A stretch of DNA of 64,000 nt, from NCBI RefSeq assembly GCF_000973105.1, contig NC_015844.1, forward strand, positions 682,001-746,000. The letters are read 5' to 3'. The DNA is from Zobellia galactanivorans. GTDB lineage: Bacteria; Bacteroidota; Bacteroidia; Flavobacteriales; Flavobacteriaceae. Positions 38,323 through 47,009 of the stretch are shown here, in pieces. Every line of letters begins with the position of its first letter. Position 1 is the first letter of the stretch. The notes under the pieces were generated by a model. The model did no database searches, was not told the DNA's origin, and saw only the letters and a list, made by a program, of their open reading frames with translations. Position numbers and translations under genes: made by a program.

Positions 38323-38790
38323 ATGAAACTATCAGAAATCAAATCAGAACTTTCTAAATTAGAGAAAATAGCCTTTCAACTTCCCAATGGGGAATTGGTA
38401 CCGAGCCACTTTCACGTAACGGAAATAGGTAAAATCACCAAACACTTTATAGATTGCGGGGGCACCGTGCGCAACGAAGAGGTCGTAAATTTTCAACTCT
38501 GGAACGCCAACGACTACGACCACAGACTACACCCTGAAAAACTATTGCACATTATTGAGCTTTCCGAAAAGACCTTGGGCATAGGTGACCTTGAAATCGA
38601 GGTCGAATACCAAGGGGATACCATCGGCAAATTCGGTTTGGATTTTGACGGCACCAACTTCTTGTTAACGACCAAACAAACGGATTGCTTGGCCAAGGAA
38701 AACTGTGGCATTCCTACCGAAAAACCGAAACTACAATTTTCCGACTTGGGACAAGGGAGTTCTTGTGACCCTAAAAGCGGGTGTTGTTAA
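38323..38790 (+). CDS. DUF6428 family protein of ars operon
   Basis: This 155-residue cytoplasmic protein belongs to DUF6428, a family I know from Bacteroidota arsenic operons. The N-terminal part looks like an alpha/beta fold (FQLPNGELVPSHFHVTEIGK, EEVVNFQLWNANDYDHRL). The C-terminus is cysteine-rich (QTDCLAKENCGIP, GSSCDPKSGCC), well suited to thiolate binding of As(III). A chaperone or buffer role for arsenite is inference. It lies 50 bp after arsR with an operator-like site in the spacer, and 35 bp before arsC. Confidence 0.85.
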   Translation: MKLSEIKSELSKLEKIAFQLPNGELVPSHFHVTEIGKITKHFIDCGGTVRNEEVVNFQLWNANDYDHRLHPEKLLHIIELSEKTLGIGDLEIEVEYQGDTIGKFGLDFDGTNFLLTTKQTDCLAKENCGIPTEKPKLQFSDLGQGSSCDPKSGCC

Positions 38791-38825
38791 GCGTTTCTCC
38801 TAAATTTCCAACTAAACATATTTTA

Positions 38826-39452
38826 ATGAAAACTTTTGAAAAAATTGAGAACACCATTGCCTCCCTGCAAACGGGTTCTATTTCCGATGCGCGAAAAACG
38901 ATATTGCAACCCCTAATCGATTTTATCCAGGGCAAGGTAGATGCCGATGAAACCATACGCCTGAATTTTATTTGCACCCACAACTCTCGCAGAAGCCACC
39001 TTTCGCAAGTCTGGGCACAGGCCATGGCCTATCATTTCAATATCAAGAACGTTTTTTGCTATTCCGGAGGAACGGAAGCCACGGCTTTGTTTCCCATGGC
39101 GGCCGAAACACTGGGCAATACCGGTTTCGATGTGGTAAGAAGATCCGATGACAAAAATCCCGTTTACAGCATTAAATATGCCCCCAACGAGCATCCTGTT
39201 ATTTGTTTTTCAAAAACCTTGGATGACGATTTTAACCCCCAATCCAATTTTGCGGCCATTATGACCTGCAGTCAGGCCGATGGTGGCTGCCCATTTATTG
39301 CGGGTGCCGAAAAACGGATTCCCATCACATTCGAAGACCCAAAAGTTTTCGACAACACCCCACAGCAGGCAGAAAAGTACCATGAAAGGAGTATTCAAAT
39401 TGCTACCGAACTGTTTTTTGTTTTCTCAAAAATAACCCCTAAAAATGGCTAA
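38826..39452 (+). CDS. arsC: Thioredoxin-coupled type arsenate reductase (LMW-PTP fold)
   Basis: This 208-residue enzyme reduces arsenate to arsenite. The start is ATG 38826. It has the P-loop CTHNSRRS (CX5R, Cys50) and the downstream redox pair Cys148 and Cys155 ([13 protein letters not shown]-x6-C) that defines the thioredoxin-linked ArsC class, plus ITFEDP as the general acid loop. About 40 residues precede the catalytic domain, longer than the usual ArsC N-terminus. It overlaps the acr3 gene by 8 bp, so the two are probably translationally coupled. Confidence 0.92.
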   Translation: MKTFEKIENTIASLQTGSISDARKTILQPLIDFIQGKVDADETIRLNFICTHNSRRSHLSQVWAQAMAYHFNIKNVFCYSGGTEATALFPMAAETLGNTGFDVVRRSDDKNPVYSIKYAPNEHPVICFSKTLDDDFNPQSNFAAIMTCSQADGGCPFIAGAEKRIPITFEDPKVFDNTPQQAEKYHERSIQIATELFFVFSKITPKNG

Positions 39453-40497
39453 AAAGTTAAGTTTTTTAGATAGCTACCTCACGCTTTGGATATTTGCCGC
39501 CATGATACTCGGTGTCGCTATCGGCAATTTTTTTCCCCAGCTTCCCGACCTGATAAATTCCGCAAGCAGTGGAACGACCAATATACCTATTGCCATCGGC
39601 CTCATCCTAATGATGTACCCGCCCTTGGCCAAGGTAAATTACGCCCTACTCCCCAAGGTTTTTAGAAATATCAAGATTTTATCCATTTCATTGGTACTCA
39701 ACTGGATCATAGGGCCCGTTCTTATGTTTTTGCTGGCCATTACCTTTCTTCAAGATTATCCGGAATATATGGTCGGGCTAATTTTGATCGGCTTGGCACG
39801 GTGCATCGCCATGGTACTGGTTTGGAACGACCTCGCCGATGGCAGTAGTGAATATGGGGCCGGACTTGTGGCACTGAACAGTATCTTTCAGGTGTTCGCC
39901 TATAGTTTTTATGCCTATATCTTTATTACCGTACTACCCCCCTATTTTGGTTTTGACGGGGCCATTGTTGACATTTCAATTGCCACCATTGCCGAAAGTG
40001 TTGCCATATACCTAGGCATACCCTTCGTTCTGGGCATATTGAGCCGCTCTATTCTCGTACGTTTAAAAGGAGAGGAATGGTACTCAAAAAAGTTTATCCC
40101 TACCGTATCTCCCATGACCTTGATCGCCCTTCTGTTTACCATCGTGGTCATGTTTTCCTTAAAAGGCGAGCTGATCGTTGAAATTCCTATGGATGTACTC
40201 ATCATTGCCGTACCCTTGCTCATTTATTTTGCGCTTATGTTTATCATAGGTTTCTTCGTTACAAAAGCCACGGGGGCCACATATGACAAAACCACTTCCG
40301 TGGCCTTTACCGCCGCCGGAAACAACTTTGAACTGGCCATTGCGGTTGCCATAGCCGTCTTCGGATTAAATTCAGGCCAGGCCTTTGCCGGGGTTATCGG
40401 GCCCTTGGTAGAAGTTCCCGCCCTTATTTTGCTGGTTCGGGTTTCGTTTTGGCTGCGAAAGAAGTATTATAAAAAAACCGAAAACGTAGTTTCATAG
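39445..40497 (+). CDS. acr3: ACR3-family arsenite efflux permease
   Basis: This 350-residue permease of about ten membrane helices exports As(III). The signature [18 protein letters not shown] with the essential Cys is near residue 120, and the second conserved region [20 protein letters not shown] is near 295. The start overlaps the end of arsC by 8 bp. It closes the ars operon (arsR, DUF6428, arsC, acr3). An inverted-repeat terminator candidate follows at 40511. Confidence 0.95.
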   Translation: MAKKLSFLDSYLTLWIFAAMILGVAIGNFFPQLPDLINSASSGTTNIPIAIGLILMMYPPLAKVNYALLPKVFRNIKILSISLVLNWIIGPVLMFLLAITFLQDYPEYMVGLILIGLARCIAMVLVWNDLADGSSEYGAGLVALNSIFQVFAYSFYAYIFITVLPPYFGFDGAIVDISIATIAESVAIYLGIPFVLGILSRSILVRLKGEEWYSKKFIPTVSPMTLIALLFTIVVMFSLKGELIVEIPMDVLIIAVPLLIYFALMFIIGFFVTKATGATYDKTTSVAFTAAGNNFELAIAVAIAVFGLNSGQAFAGVIGPLVEVPALILLVRVSFWLRKKYYKKTENVVS

Positions 40498-40510
40498 ATC
40501 CTTTCGGATG

Positions 40511-40568
40511 TGCCATTACCATTGTTAGCGAACCAAGTTCATGGCTTCACGATGGTAATGGCATTTTT
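40511..40568 (+). terminator. Probable terminator of the ars operon
   Basis: TGCCATTACCAT pairs perfectly with ATGGTAATGGCA across a 29-nt loop and is followed by TTTTT. The long loop is unusual but the stem is 12 bp. Confidence 0.6.
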
Positions 40569-40615
40569 ACATTATTTCAAGCCAATTTTTATTGATATTA
40601 ATGGTAACTCGCCGC

Positions 40616-40623
40616 TATTTTTG
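40616..40623 (+). promoter_or_regulatory. Candidate -7 box (TATTTTTG) of the antiporter gene
   Basis: Plus-strand TATTTTTG is a perfect TAnnTTTG match 60 nt before the ATG at 40684; ATTG about 21 nt further upstream is a poor -33 element. Confidence 0.45.
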
Positions 40624-40683
40624 ATTGATTTCCTTACCTAGAAACAATATCTTGCACAGATATTTTTTAAGCATGCAAAGCGA

Positions 40684-42144
40684 ATGAATCTTACTATCGA
40701 AAATATTGTCTTAATTGGCTCTTTATTACTCTTTATTAGTATTGTCGTAGGTAAAACCTCGTACAAATTTGGGGTACCTACCTTGCTACTTTTCCTGGGC
40801 ATCGGAATGTTGGCCGGATCGGAGGGCATAGGTGGTATTGTATTCGACGATCCCAAAATCGCCCAATTCATCGGTGTGGTTTCGCTGAATTTTATTTTGT
40901 TCGCGGGAGGCCTTGATACCAGTTGGCCTGCCGTAAAGCCCATTCTCAAAGAAGGTATCTTGCTTTCGACCCTGGGCGTATTGCTCACCGCGGTCTCATT
41001 AGGTATATTTGTATACTATGTCACCGATTTTACCATTTATGAAAGTTTACTACTAGGCTCCATAGTCTCCTCTACCGACGCCGCTGCGGTTTTCTCTATT
41101 CTACGGGGAAAAAGCCTCGCCCTCAAAACCAACCTTAGACCGACCCTGGAACTCGAAAGTGGCAGTAACGACCCCATGGCCTACGTACTTACCATTGCCT
41201 TTCTTTCCTTGGTCGTGAACCAAGATCAAGGACTGGCCTCTATAGTTCCCTTGTTTTTACAACAGATGATTCTTGGTGGCGCGGCAGGTTTCGGTTTTGG
41301 CAAGTTGAGCAAGCTGGTCATCAACAAGATAAGATTAGATTTTGAAGGGCTTTATCCCGTACTGGTCATCACCATGATGTTTATTACCTTTTCGGCAACC
41401 GATTTTATAGGAGGAAACGGGTTTTTGGCCATCTATATTTGCGCCGTTTATTTGGGGAATCAAGATCTCATCCACAAAAAAACCATCTTTCGTATGTTCG
41501 ATGGTCTGGCCTGGCTGATGCAGATCGTGCTCTTCCTTACACTAGGGCTTTTGGTCTTCCCCAGTCATGTGGTACCTTATATCGGCATCGGCCTCACCAT
41601 CTCACTGTTCTTGATTTTTATAGCGAGACCTATAGGTGTATTCATTAGCCTAATGTTCATTAAAATGAAACTCCGTAGGCGCTTCTATATTTCATGGGTA
41701 GGTCTTCGGGGAGCCGTACCCATCGTGTTTGCCACCTACCCCCTATTGGCGGGCATCGACAAGGCGCATATCATTTTCAATATCGTTTTCTTTATTTCGG
41801 TGACCTCGGTCCTTATACAAGGTACGACCTTGGCCATTGTTGCAAAATGGCTACACGTTGGCCTTCCCGAAAAGGCCAAGCGTATTTACGAAAAAGAGAA
41901 GTTCCTCGCCGAAATACCCAAGGCGGTCATGAAGGAAATCACCATTGGGGCCCAATGCTCTTCGGTCAACAAAAAAATCGTCGATTTAAACTTTCCCAAG
42001 AACGCCATCATTGCCATGATCAAACGAGACGATGTTTACATTACCCCCAAAGGGGCCACCGAAATTCAACAAGGCGATACCTTGGTCGTACTTTCCGACA
42101 ACATGGAAGGATTGAACGCCGTTCAAGAATGCCTAAATCATTAG
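40684..42144 (+). CDS. K+/H+ antiporter, CvrA/NhaP2 type
   Basis: This 486-residue CPA1 antiporter has about twelve membrane helices, with GVPTLLLFLGIGMLAGSEG early, the transport Asp pair region SSTDAAAVFSILRG and ESGSNDPMAYVLTIAF, and GLRGAVPIVFATYPLL late. The cytoplasmic C-terminus is an RCK_C-like domain (ITPKGATEIQQGDTLVVLSD), which fits NhaP2/CvrA-type potassium/proton exchangers that adjust cell volume and pH. It is single. Confidence 0.9.
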   Translation: MNLTIENIVLIGSLLLFISIVVGKTSYKFGVPTLLLFLGIGMLAGSEGIGGIVFDDPKIAQFIGVVSLNFILFAGGLDTSWPAVKPILKEGILLSTLGVLLTAVSLGIFVYYVTDFTIYESLLLGSIVSSTDAAAVFSILRGKSLALKTNLRPTLELESGSNDPMAYVLTIAFLSLVVNQDQGLASIVPLFLQQMILGGAAGFGFGKLSKLVINKIRLDFEGLYPVLVITMMFITFSATDFIGGNGFLAIYICAVYLGNQDLIHKKTIFRMFDGLAWLMQIVLFLTLGLLVFPSHVVPYIGIGLTISLFLIFIARPIGVFISLMFIKMKLRRRFYISWVGLRGAVPIVFATYPLLAGIDKAHIIFNIVFFISVTSVLIQGTTLAIVAKWLHVGLPEKAKRIYEKEKFLAEIPKAVMKEITIGAQCSSVNKKIVDLNFPKNAIIAMIKRDDVYITPKGATEIQQGDTLVVLSDNMEGLNAVQECLNH

Positions 42145-42176
42145 TTTTTTTTAACATCTACAAACCAATATAATTT

Positions 42177-42184
42177 TACCTTTG
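42177..42184 (+). promoter_or_regulatory. Candidate -7 box (TACCTTTG) abutting the next start
   Basis: Plus-strand TACCTTTG ends 4 nt before the ATG at 42189. If it is the promoter, the transcript would be leaderless. Confidence 0.4.
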
Positions 42185-42188
42185 CCGA

Positions 42189-42554
42189 ATGAAATCGGTT
42201 AAAAAGGTATTTGGTTTATTTGTGCTGACGGCAATTTATTGCTGCGCCATCGGCATGGGGTTAAATACCGACCAGACCCTTTCGGCAGAAAACCAAAGCC
42301 ATTCCCCTAAGGAATCTATCTCTTCGGTATCGGCCAAACTTTACTGCCATACCTCCGAATCGGAAACAACGATAGACAACCCATCGAGCAACTCCGCTGA
42401 TTGGCTTGAAGGTCCGGACAAGTTTTCGGGCTATTTCAAAGCCAGTGAGCGCACCTTTGAAAGCAAACTCACCCAATACACCCGTTTTTCGAGAAACTTG
42501 CTTATTTCTTATCGAAAATCGGATATGATATTCCCTTTTCATTACTTCTGGTAA
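42189..42554 (+). CDS. Small exported protein of unknown function
   Basis: The 121-residue product has a basic N-terminus and one hydrophobic segment (VFGLFVLTAIYCCAIGMGL) that is a signal peptide or anchor. A Ser/Glu/Asn-rich region follows, then a positively charged helix-prone part and the aromatic end MIFPFHYFW. I do not recognise the family. The end recalls short flavobacterial proteins with no known role. It lies 44 bp after the antiporter gene. Confidence 0.65.
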   Translation: MKSVKKVFGLFVLTAIYCCAIGMGLNTDQTLSAENQSHSPKESISSVSAKLYCHTSESETTIDNPSSNSADWLEGPDKFSGYFKASERTFESKLTQYTRFSRNLLISYRKSDMIFPFHYFW

Positions 42555-42656
42555 ATCCTTTTTTTTAAGTACCCCATGTCAAATCTTTGATTTGACCCAT
42601 TACCATCGGGCTTGCTCCACGCACTGCCCCATTTATCCATTTAAAAACTTAAAAAA

Positions 42657-43142
42657 ATGAATTTAGATTTAGGTACGTCCCTTGTCGGGGCCATATCCGT
42701 ATTAGTATGTGTAATCCCCTTTGTTTTGGTTACCAGAAGTGTCAAGAAAAAAGAAAAAGCAATGCTCCGTTCCCTAAGCGATTTTGCGGAACAAGAAAAC
42801 TGCAAAATACACGAACACGAGTATTTGGGCGATTTTATAATAGGAATGGACACCAATAAAAAGGTTGTTTTTTTCTATAAGGAAGAAAGGGACGCCTCTG
42901 AAAAACTTTCGGTAGACCTGAAAGACGTAAAGTCATGCAAAGCCTCTAGAATTGGAAAGACGTTCCGAAATAAAGGAAAGGTAGAGCAGGTCATCGAACG
43001 AATCGAACTGGTTTTCACTACCCGTCCGGCCGACCGTCGCAATGTCGTTTTTGAGCTTTTCAACAGCCATAATAACCTACAACTGAACGGAGAGCTGCAA
43101 ACCGCCGAAAAATGGGCCAAAATAGTCAATGACTTAGTATAG
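42657..43142 (+). CDS. Hypothetical single-pass membrane protein
   Basis: This 161-residue protein has one N-terminal membrane helix (LVGAISVLVCVIPFVLVT), a basic stop-transfer stretch (RSVKKKEK), then a cytoplasmic domain of alternating strands that looks PH-like (CKIHEHEYLGDFIIGMDTNK, KVVFFYKEERDAS, SVDLKDVKSCKASRIG) and a last helix. No family is certain. It ends 22 bp before a strong terminator. Confidence 0.7.
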   Translation: MNLDLGTSLVGAISVLVCVIPFVLVTRSVKKKEKAMLRSLSDFAEQENCKIHEHEYLGDFIIGMDTNKKVVFFYKEERDASEKLSVDLKDVKSCKASRIGKTFRNKGKVEQVIERIELVFTTRPADRRNVVFELFNSHNNLQLNGELQTAEKWAKIVNDLV

Positions 43143-43164
43143 CCCGCAAGTATTCCCAACTACG

Positions 43165-43194
43165 AAGCCCCCCGACGTTCCGGGGGGCTTTTGT
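43165..43194. terminator. GC-rich intrinsic terminator
   Basis: AAGCCCCCCG pairs with CGGGGGGCTT across a 6-nt loop, followed by TTT. It separates the plus-strand hypothetical gene from the converging galactonate cluster. Confidence 0.85.
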
Positions 43195-43212
43195 ATAAAT
43201 AGATATCACGTT

Positions 43213-44211
43213 TTATTTAAGCGAAACCTTAAATATATAATCATCGGCCGTCAGGTAGAGTATTTTTTCACCTTTTCCGAAAGCACAATTCGCCGTTTTT
43301 TCACCGGTATGGATTTTGGCCACCGGTTTTCCCGATTCATTAAAAATCCAAACCCCACCGGGTCCCGTAGCAAACAGATAGCCTTTGCTGTGCATTTTCA
43401 TACCATCGGGCAGGCCTTGTTGCCCTTCCTGACCTACCATTGGGGTTAAGTCGTAAAAAATCCTTTTGTTTTCGACCCTTCCCGTCGCTAAAATATCGTA
43501 CTGGTACCATACGGCGTGTTCGGGATTGGAAACCGCCACGTACAATTTGGAAGCATCGGGACTTACCGCAATGCCATTCGGTCTTGATAATTTATCTACC
43601 AAAACGATTTCCCCTGTGGTTTTCAAACAATACACCCCTTGAAAATCGAGTTCTTTTTGGGGGTCGTCCATCTGTTGGGGCAACCCATATGGCGGATCGG
43701 TAAAATAGAGATTCCCCTCGGCATCGAAAACACCGTCATTCGGGCTGTTAAAGCGCTTTCCTTCAAATGAATCGGCAATTGCTTCGTAATCTGCCTTAGG
43801 AGCGTTCAACCCACTTTTCATTTTGGCTACCCGTCGTTCCCCGTGCTGCATCAACACAAGCTCTCCTTTCGGGCTCAACAGCAATCCGTTCGAACCAGGC
43901 TCCGCCCCGTAATCGCTTTTACCCAAATAACCTGACGGCTTGAGGTATTCGCTAGTATTTCCTAAGGCATCGATCTTAAACACGGTATTGTTCGGGATGT
44001 CGGAAAACAGGAGGTAATCGCCATCCGCAATCCACAAGGGGCCTTCCGTCCATGTAAACCCACTTCCTATAACTTCAATTTTGGCATTCGCATCTATAAG
44101 CTGTAATGCCTCACTATCTAGAATTTCAACAGAAAAACGGTCTTCCCTTTCTTGTGAAACAAGTGCGGTGTGAAGCCCCATCACTAAAACAATTACAAAA
44201 ATTTTTTTCAT
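43213..44211 (-). CDS. SMP-30/gluconolactonase family lactone hydrolase
   Basis: This 332-residue secreted six-bladed propeller (signal IFVIVLVMGLHTALVSQ) hydrolyses sugar lactones. Likely metal ligands are Glu in GFTWTEGPLWI, Asn in RFNSPNDGVFD and DPPYGLP, and Asp in LSRPNGIAVSPDASKLY. The start is ATG 44211; a TTG lies two codons upstream. It is the last gene of the minus-strand cluster dgoD, gntP-type permease, lactonase, which suggests that it opens D-galactono-1,4-lactone to galactonate in the periplasm. Confidence 0.9.
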   Translation of the reverse strand: MKKIFVIVLVMGLHTALVSQEREDRFSVEILDSEALQLIDANAKIEVIGSGFTWTEGPLWIADGDYLLFSDIPNNTVFKIDALGNTSEYLKPSGYLGKSDYGAEPGSNGLLLSPKGELVLMQHGERRVAKMKSGLNAPKADYEAIADSFEGKRFNSPNDGVFDAEGNLYFTDPPYGLPQQMDDPQKELDFQGVYCLKTTGEIVLVDKLSRPNGIAVSPDASKLYVAVSNPEHAVWYQYDILATGRVENKRIFYDLTPMVGQEGQQGLPDGMKMHSKGYLFATGPGGVWIFNESGKPVAKIHTGEKTANCAFGKGEKILYLTADDYIFKVSLK

Positions 44212-44246
44212 GTCCAATTTATTTAAAATCGATTATCCCCTGAAAC

Positions 44247-45569
44247 CTAGCCCATGAGTTGTGAAATACAGAATATCAAGGTCATGGCCGAGGTACCTAA
44301 TACTAAGGTCCCAACCGTCTGTATCTGGTTTCCTTGCTTGACATCCATTCCCGTTAATGTGGTAAACACCCAAAAGAAGCTATCGTTGGCGTGTGAAACT
44401 ACGGTAGAACCGGCCCCAATGGCCAAAACCGTCATCGTTTTCATAAAAGTTTCATCTAGGCCCAAGGCGGGCATCATAGGTGCGACAATGGAAGCCGTTG
44501 TTATCAAGGCCACGGTAGAGGAACCTTGGGTAGTCTTCAAACAAGCTGCCAACAAAAAAGGAAAAAATAAACCTATGGACATACCCGAAAAGCTTTCGGT
44601 AATCAACTCGGCGAAACCCGAGTTTTGAAGCATGGCACCAAAAATGCCCCCTGCGCCCGTAATTAAAATAATAGGTGCCGCAATACGCAACGAATCGCCC
44701 AACCAACCTGTTGCTGAATAGACTTGGGCATCTAATTTCTCAGGAAGCAATAAAGACAAAGCCACCCCTATCAGCAATGCTATTACAGGAGTACCCAAAA
44801 AAGCAATGACCGGATATACCGCCATGCCTGTCATATGAAGTTCGGGGTAATCAAAAATCGATTTTAAAACGATCAGAATAATCGGTACTATAATACACAA
44901 CAGGGAAAGCGACAATTTGGGTCGATGTACCACATCGGGAGCAACTTCCATCCGGATAGGCACATATACTTTGGAAGCTATTTTGGTCGCAAAAAAATAG
45001 CAGCTGACCAAAGACAAGGAGCTAACGATCAATCCCCATAATATAACACTCCCCAATTCCGCATTCAAAATACCGGCCGCGGCAATTGGTCCGGGTGTCG
45101 GCGGTACCATGACGTGGGTGGCGGTCAGGCCCAATGCCAAGGCCGCGGTAGTACCGGCATAAGAAACCTTGGCCTTTTCGGAAAGGGCCTTGTTCAATGA
45201 ATTCATAATAATAAAGGCACTATCGGCAAAAACGGGAATCGAAAGAAGATAGCCGGTTAGCATCATGGCCAAGTGAATGGATTTCTCGCCAATAAGCTGG
45301 ATCATACGCGTAGCAATGACCATAGCCCCTCCTGATTTTTCGAGTACGGTGCCTATGGCCACACCAAAGAAAATAATAAGTCCGATTTTGCCCATGATGC
45401 TACCAAAACCGTTGTTTACGGAGTCTATAATAGCCTCTACGCCCATTCCGGTGATGAATCCGTAGCCAATGGCAGCCAGTAAAAGCACAAAAAACGGATG
45501 GATTTTCCATCGGACAATGCCCATGATTATAAAGGTCAGGGCACAAATTAAAGCTACAAGATAAAGCAT
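44247..45569 (-). CDS. GntP-family gluconate/galactonate:H+ symporter
   Basis: The 440-residue permease has about twelve membrane helices and typical GntP segments (WKIHPFFVLLLAAIGYGF, VPPTPGPIAAAGILNAELG, GSSTVALITTASIVAPMM, GAGSTVVSHANDSFFWV). GntP members import sugar acids with protons. Its place between the dehydratase and lactonase genes, 71 bp after dgoD and 35 bp before the lactonase, points to galactonate as substrate, by context. Confidence 0.93.
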   Translation of the reverse strand: MLYLVALICALTFIIMGIVRWKIHPFFVLLLAAIGYGFITGMGVEAIIDSVNNGFGSIMGKIGLIIFFGVAIGTVLEKSGGAMVIATRMIQLIGEKSIHLAMMLTGYLLSIPVFADSAFIIMNSLNKALSEKAKVSYAGTTAALALGLTATHVMVPPTPGPIAAAGILNAELGSVILWGLIVSSLSLVSCYFFATKIASKVYVPIRMEVAPDVVHRPKLSLSLLCIIVPIILIVLKSIFDYPELHMTGMAVYPVIAFLGTPVIALLIGVALSLLLPEKLDAQVYSATGWLGDSLRIAAPIILITGAGGIFGAMLQNSGFAELITESFSGMSIGLFFPFLLAACLKTTQGSSTVALITTASIVAPMMPALGLDETFMKTMTVLAIGAGSTVVSHANDSFFWVFTTLTGMDVKQGNQIQTVGTLVLGTSAMTLIFCISQLMG

Positions 45570-45640
45570 AGGTGGTTGGTTAAAGTTGGATTAATTTAAG
45601 CACTAAATCATTCTAAAACTGATATTTAAGTTATTATTTC

Positions 45641-46798
45641 TTACCATTCGGCAAAACTACCGTCTTCATTTCTCCAGACAGGATTGGCCCAGTTATGACC
45701 AATTTTCTGGCCTTCCCTCAACTTCTCTTCGTTGATTTCTACCCCAAGGCCCGGTTTTTTCAGGAGTTCTATATAGCCATCCTTTACATCGAACACTTCG
45801 GGGTTGTCCATATAATCCAACAGATCAAAACCTTTGTTGTAATGAATACCCAAACTACTTTCTTGGATTACCGCATTTATGGAATTGAAATCAACATGTA
45901 GGCATGAGGCAAGCGCTACTGGGCCCAAGGGGCAATGTGGCGCCAAGGCTACGTCGTAAGCTTCCGCCATGGCCGCGATTCTGCGCACTTCCGAGATTCC
46001 CCCGGCATGGCTTAAATCGGGCTGAATGATATCTACCGTTCCCCTATGCAAAAGTTCCTTAAAATCCCAACGGGAAAACATACGTTCGCCGGTTGCTATT
46101 GGAATACTGGTATACGGATAAATATGATCAAAGGCTTCCTTATTCTCGCTCAACACCGGTTCCTCGATAAACATAGGGTTGTAAGGCGCCAGTTCGTCGA
46201 TCAGACGTTTGACCATACCTTTGTGTATTCTTCCGTGAAAATCGAGTCCAATATCCAAAGTATCGCCAAACTCCTCCCGAAGCAATCGGATATTATCGGC
46301 CACAGTCTTAATTTTCTGTAAGGAATCGATCCATGCAAAGGCTCCCGTAGCATTCATTTTTACGGCTTTGTAGCCTTGCTCTACTTTTTCCCTTGCCTGC
46401 TCTAGAACAACTTCGGGATGATCCCCTCCTATCCAGCAGTACATTTTCATTTTCTTCCGTACCGCACCCCCTAAAAGATCGTATACCGGAACACCAAGGT
46501 GCTTGCCTTTTATATCCCAAAGTGCTTGGTCTATCCCTGAAATGGCGCTCATAAGAATAGGCCCGCCGCGGTAGAAACCACCCCCATAAAGCGTCTGCCA
46601 AATATCTTCTATATCATTGGCCGAACGACCGATAAGGTACTGTGACAATTCGTTAACACAGGCTTCGACCGTAGCGGCCTTGCCTTCTACAACCGGCTCT
46701 CCCCAACCTATGATTCCGCTTTTCGTGGTTATTTTGAGAAAAAGCCAACGTGGCGGTACTTTAAAAAGTTCTATTTTTTCGATTCGCAAGTCATCCAT
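45641..46798 (-). CDS. dgoD: D-galactonate dehydratase
   Basis: DgoD, an enolase-superfamily enzyme, turns D-galactonate into 2-dehydro-3-deoxygalactonate. The ATG at 46798 gives 385 residues, near the usual 382. Metal ligands fit Asp in DIGLDFHGRI, Glu in MFIEEPVLSE and Glu in IPIATGERMFSRWDF; the catalytic His is in VALAPHCPLGPVAL. Related mandelate-racemase-group dehydratases could have another sugar-acid specificity. The neighbouring lactonase and GntP permease genes support galactonate. No KDGal kinase or aldolase gene is nearby. Confidence 0.92.
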   Translation of the reverse strand: MDDLRIEKIELFKVPPRWLFLKITTKSGIIGWGEPVVEGKAATVEACVNELSQYLIGRSANDIEDIWQTLYGGGFYRGGPILMSAISGIDQALWDIKGKHLGVPVYDLLGGAVRKKMKMYCWIGGDHPEVVLEQAREKVEQGYKAVKMNATGAFAWIDSLQKIKTVADNIRLLREEFGDTLDIGLDFHGRIHKGMVKRLIDELAPYNPMFIEEPVLSENKEAFDHIYPYTSIPIATGERMFSRWDFKELLHRGTVDIIQPDLSHAGGISEVRRIAAMAEAYDVALAPHCPLGPVALASCLHVDFNSINAVIQESSLGIHYNKGFDLLDYMDNPEVFDVKDGYIELLKKPGLGVEINEEKLREGQKIGHNWANPVWRNEDGSFAEW

Positions 46799-46942
46799 AC
46801 TATTCAACTAAAGTTCTAGGGTTATTTTTATCTCACCATAAGCAGCAGTTCTCACCGTTACGATTGGTTTCCCCTAAAGTAGTGAATAATATTGAAGTGT
46901 AATTAGTACGTTTAAAAATAAGCCCAGAGACCGGGCCATAAA

Positions 46943-46970
46943 AAAACCTGTCTCGTTCAAGACAGGTTTT
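46943..46970 (-). terminator. Intrinsic terminator of rimO
   Basis: AAAACCTGTCT pairs with AGACAGGTTTT across a 6-nt loop. It lies 40 bp beyond the rimO stop, and the plus-strand A run serves as the minus-strand T tail. Confidence 0.85.
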
Positions 46971-47009
46971 CAATTCTTTTCAAAAAGTCCCTACTTCTAG
47001 GACATATCA

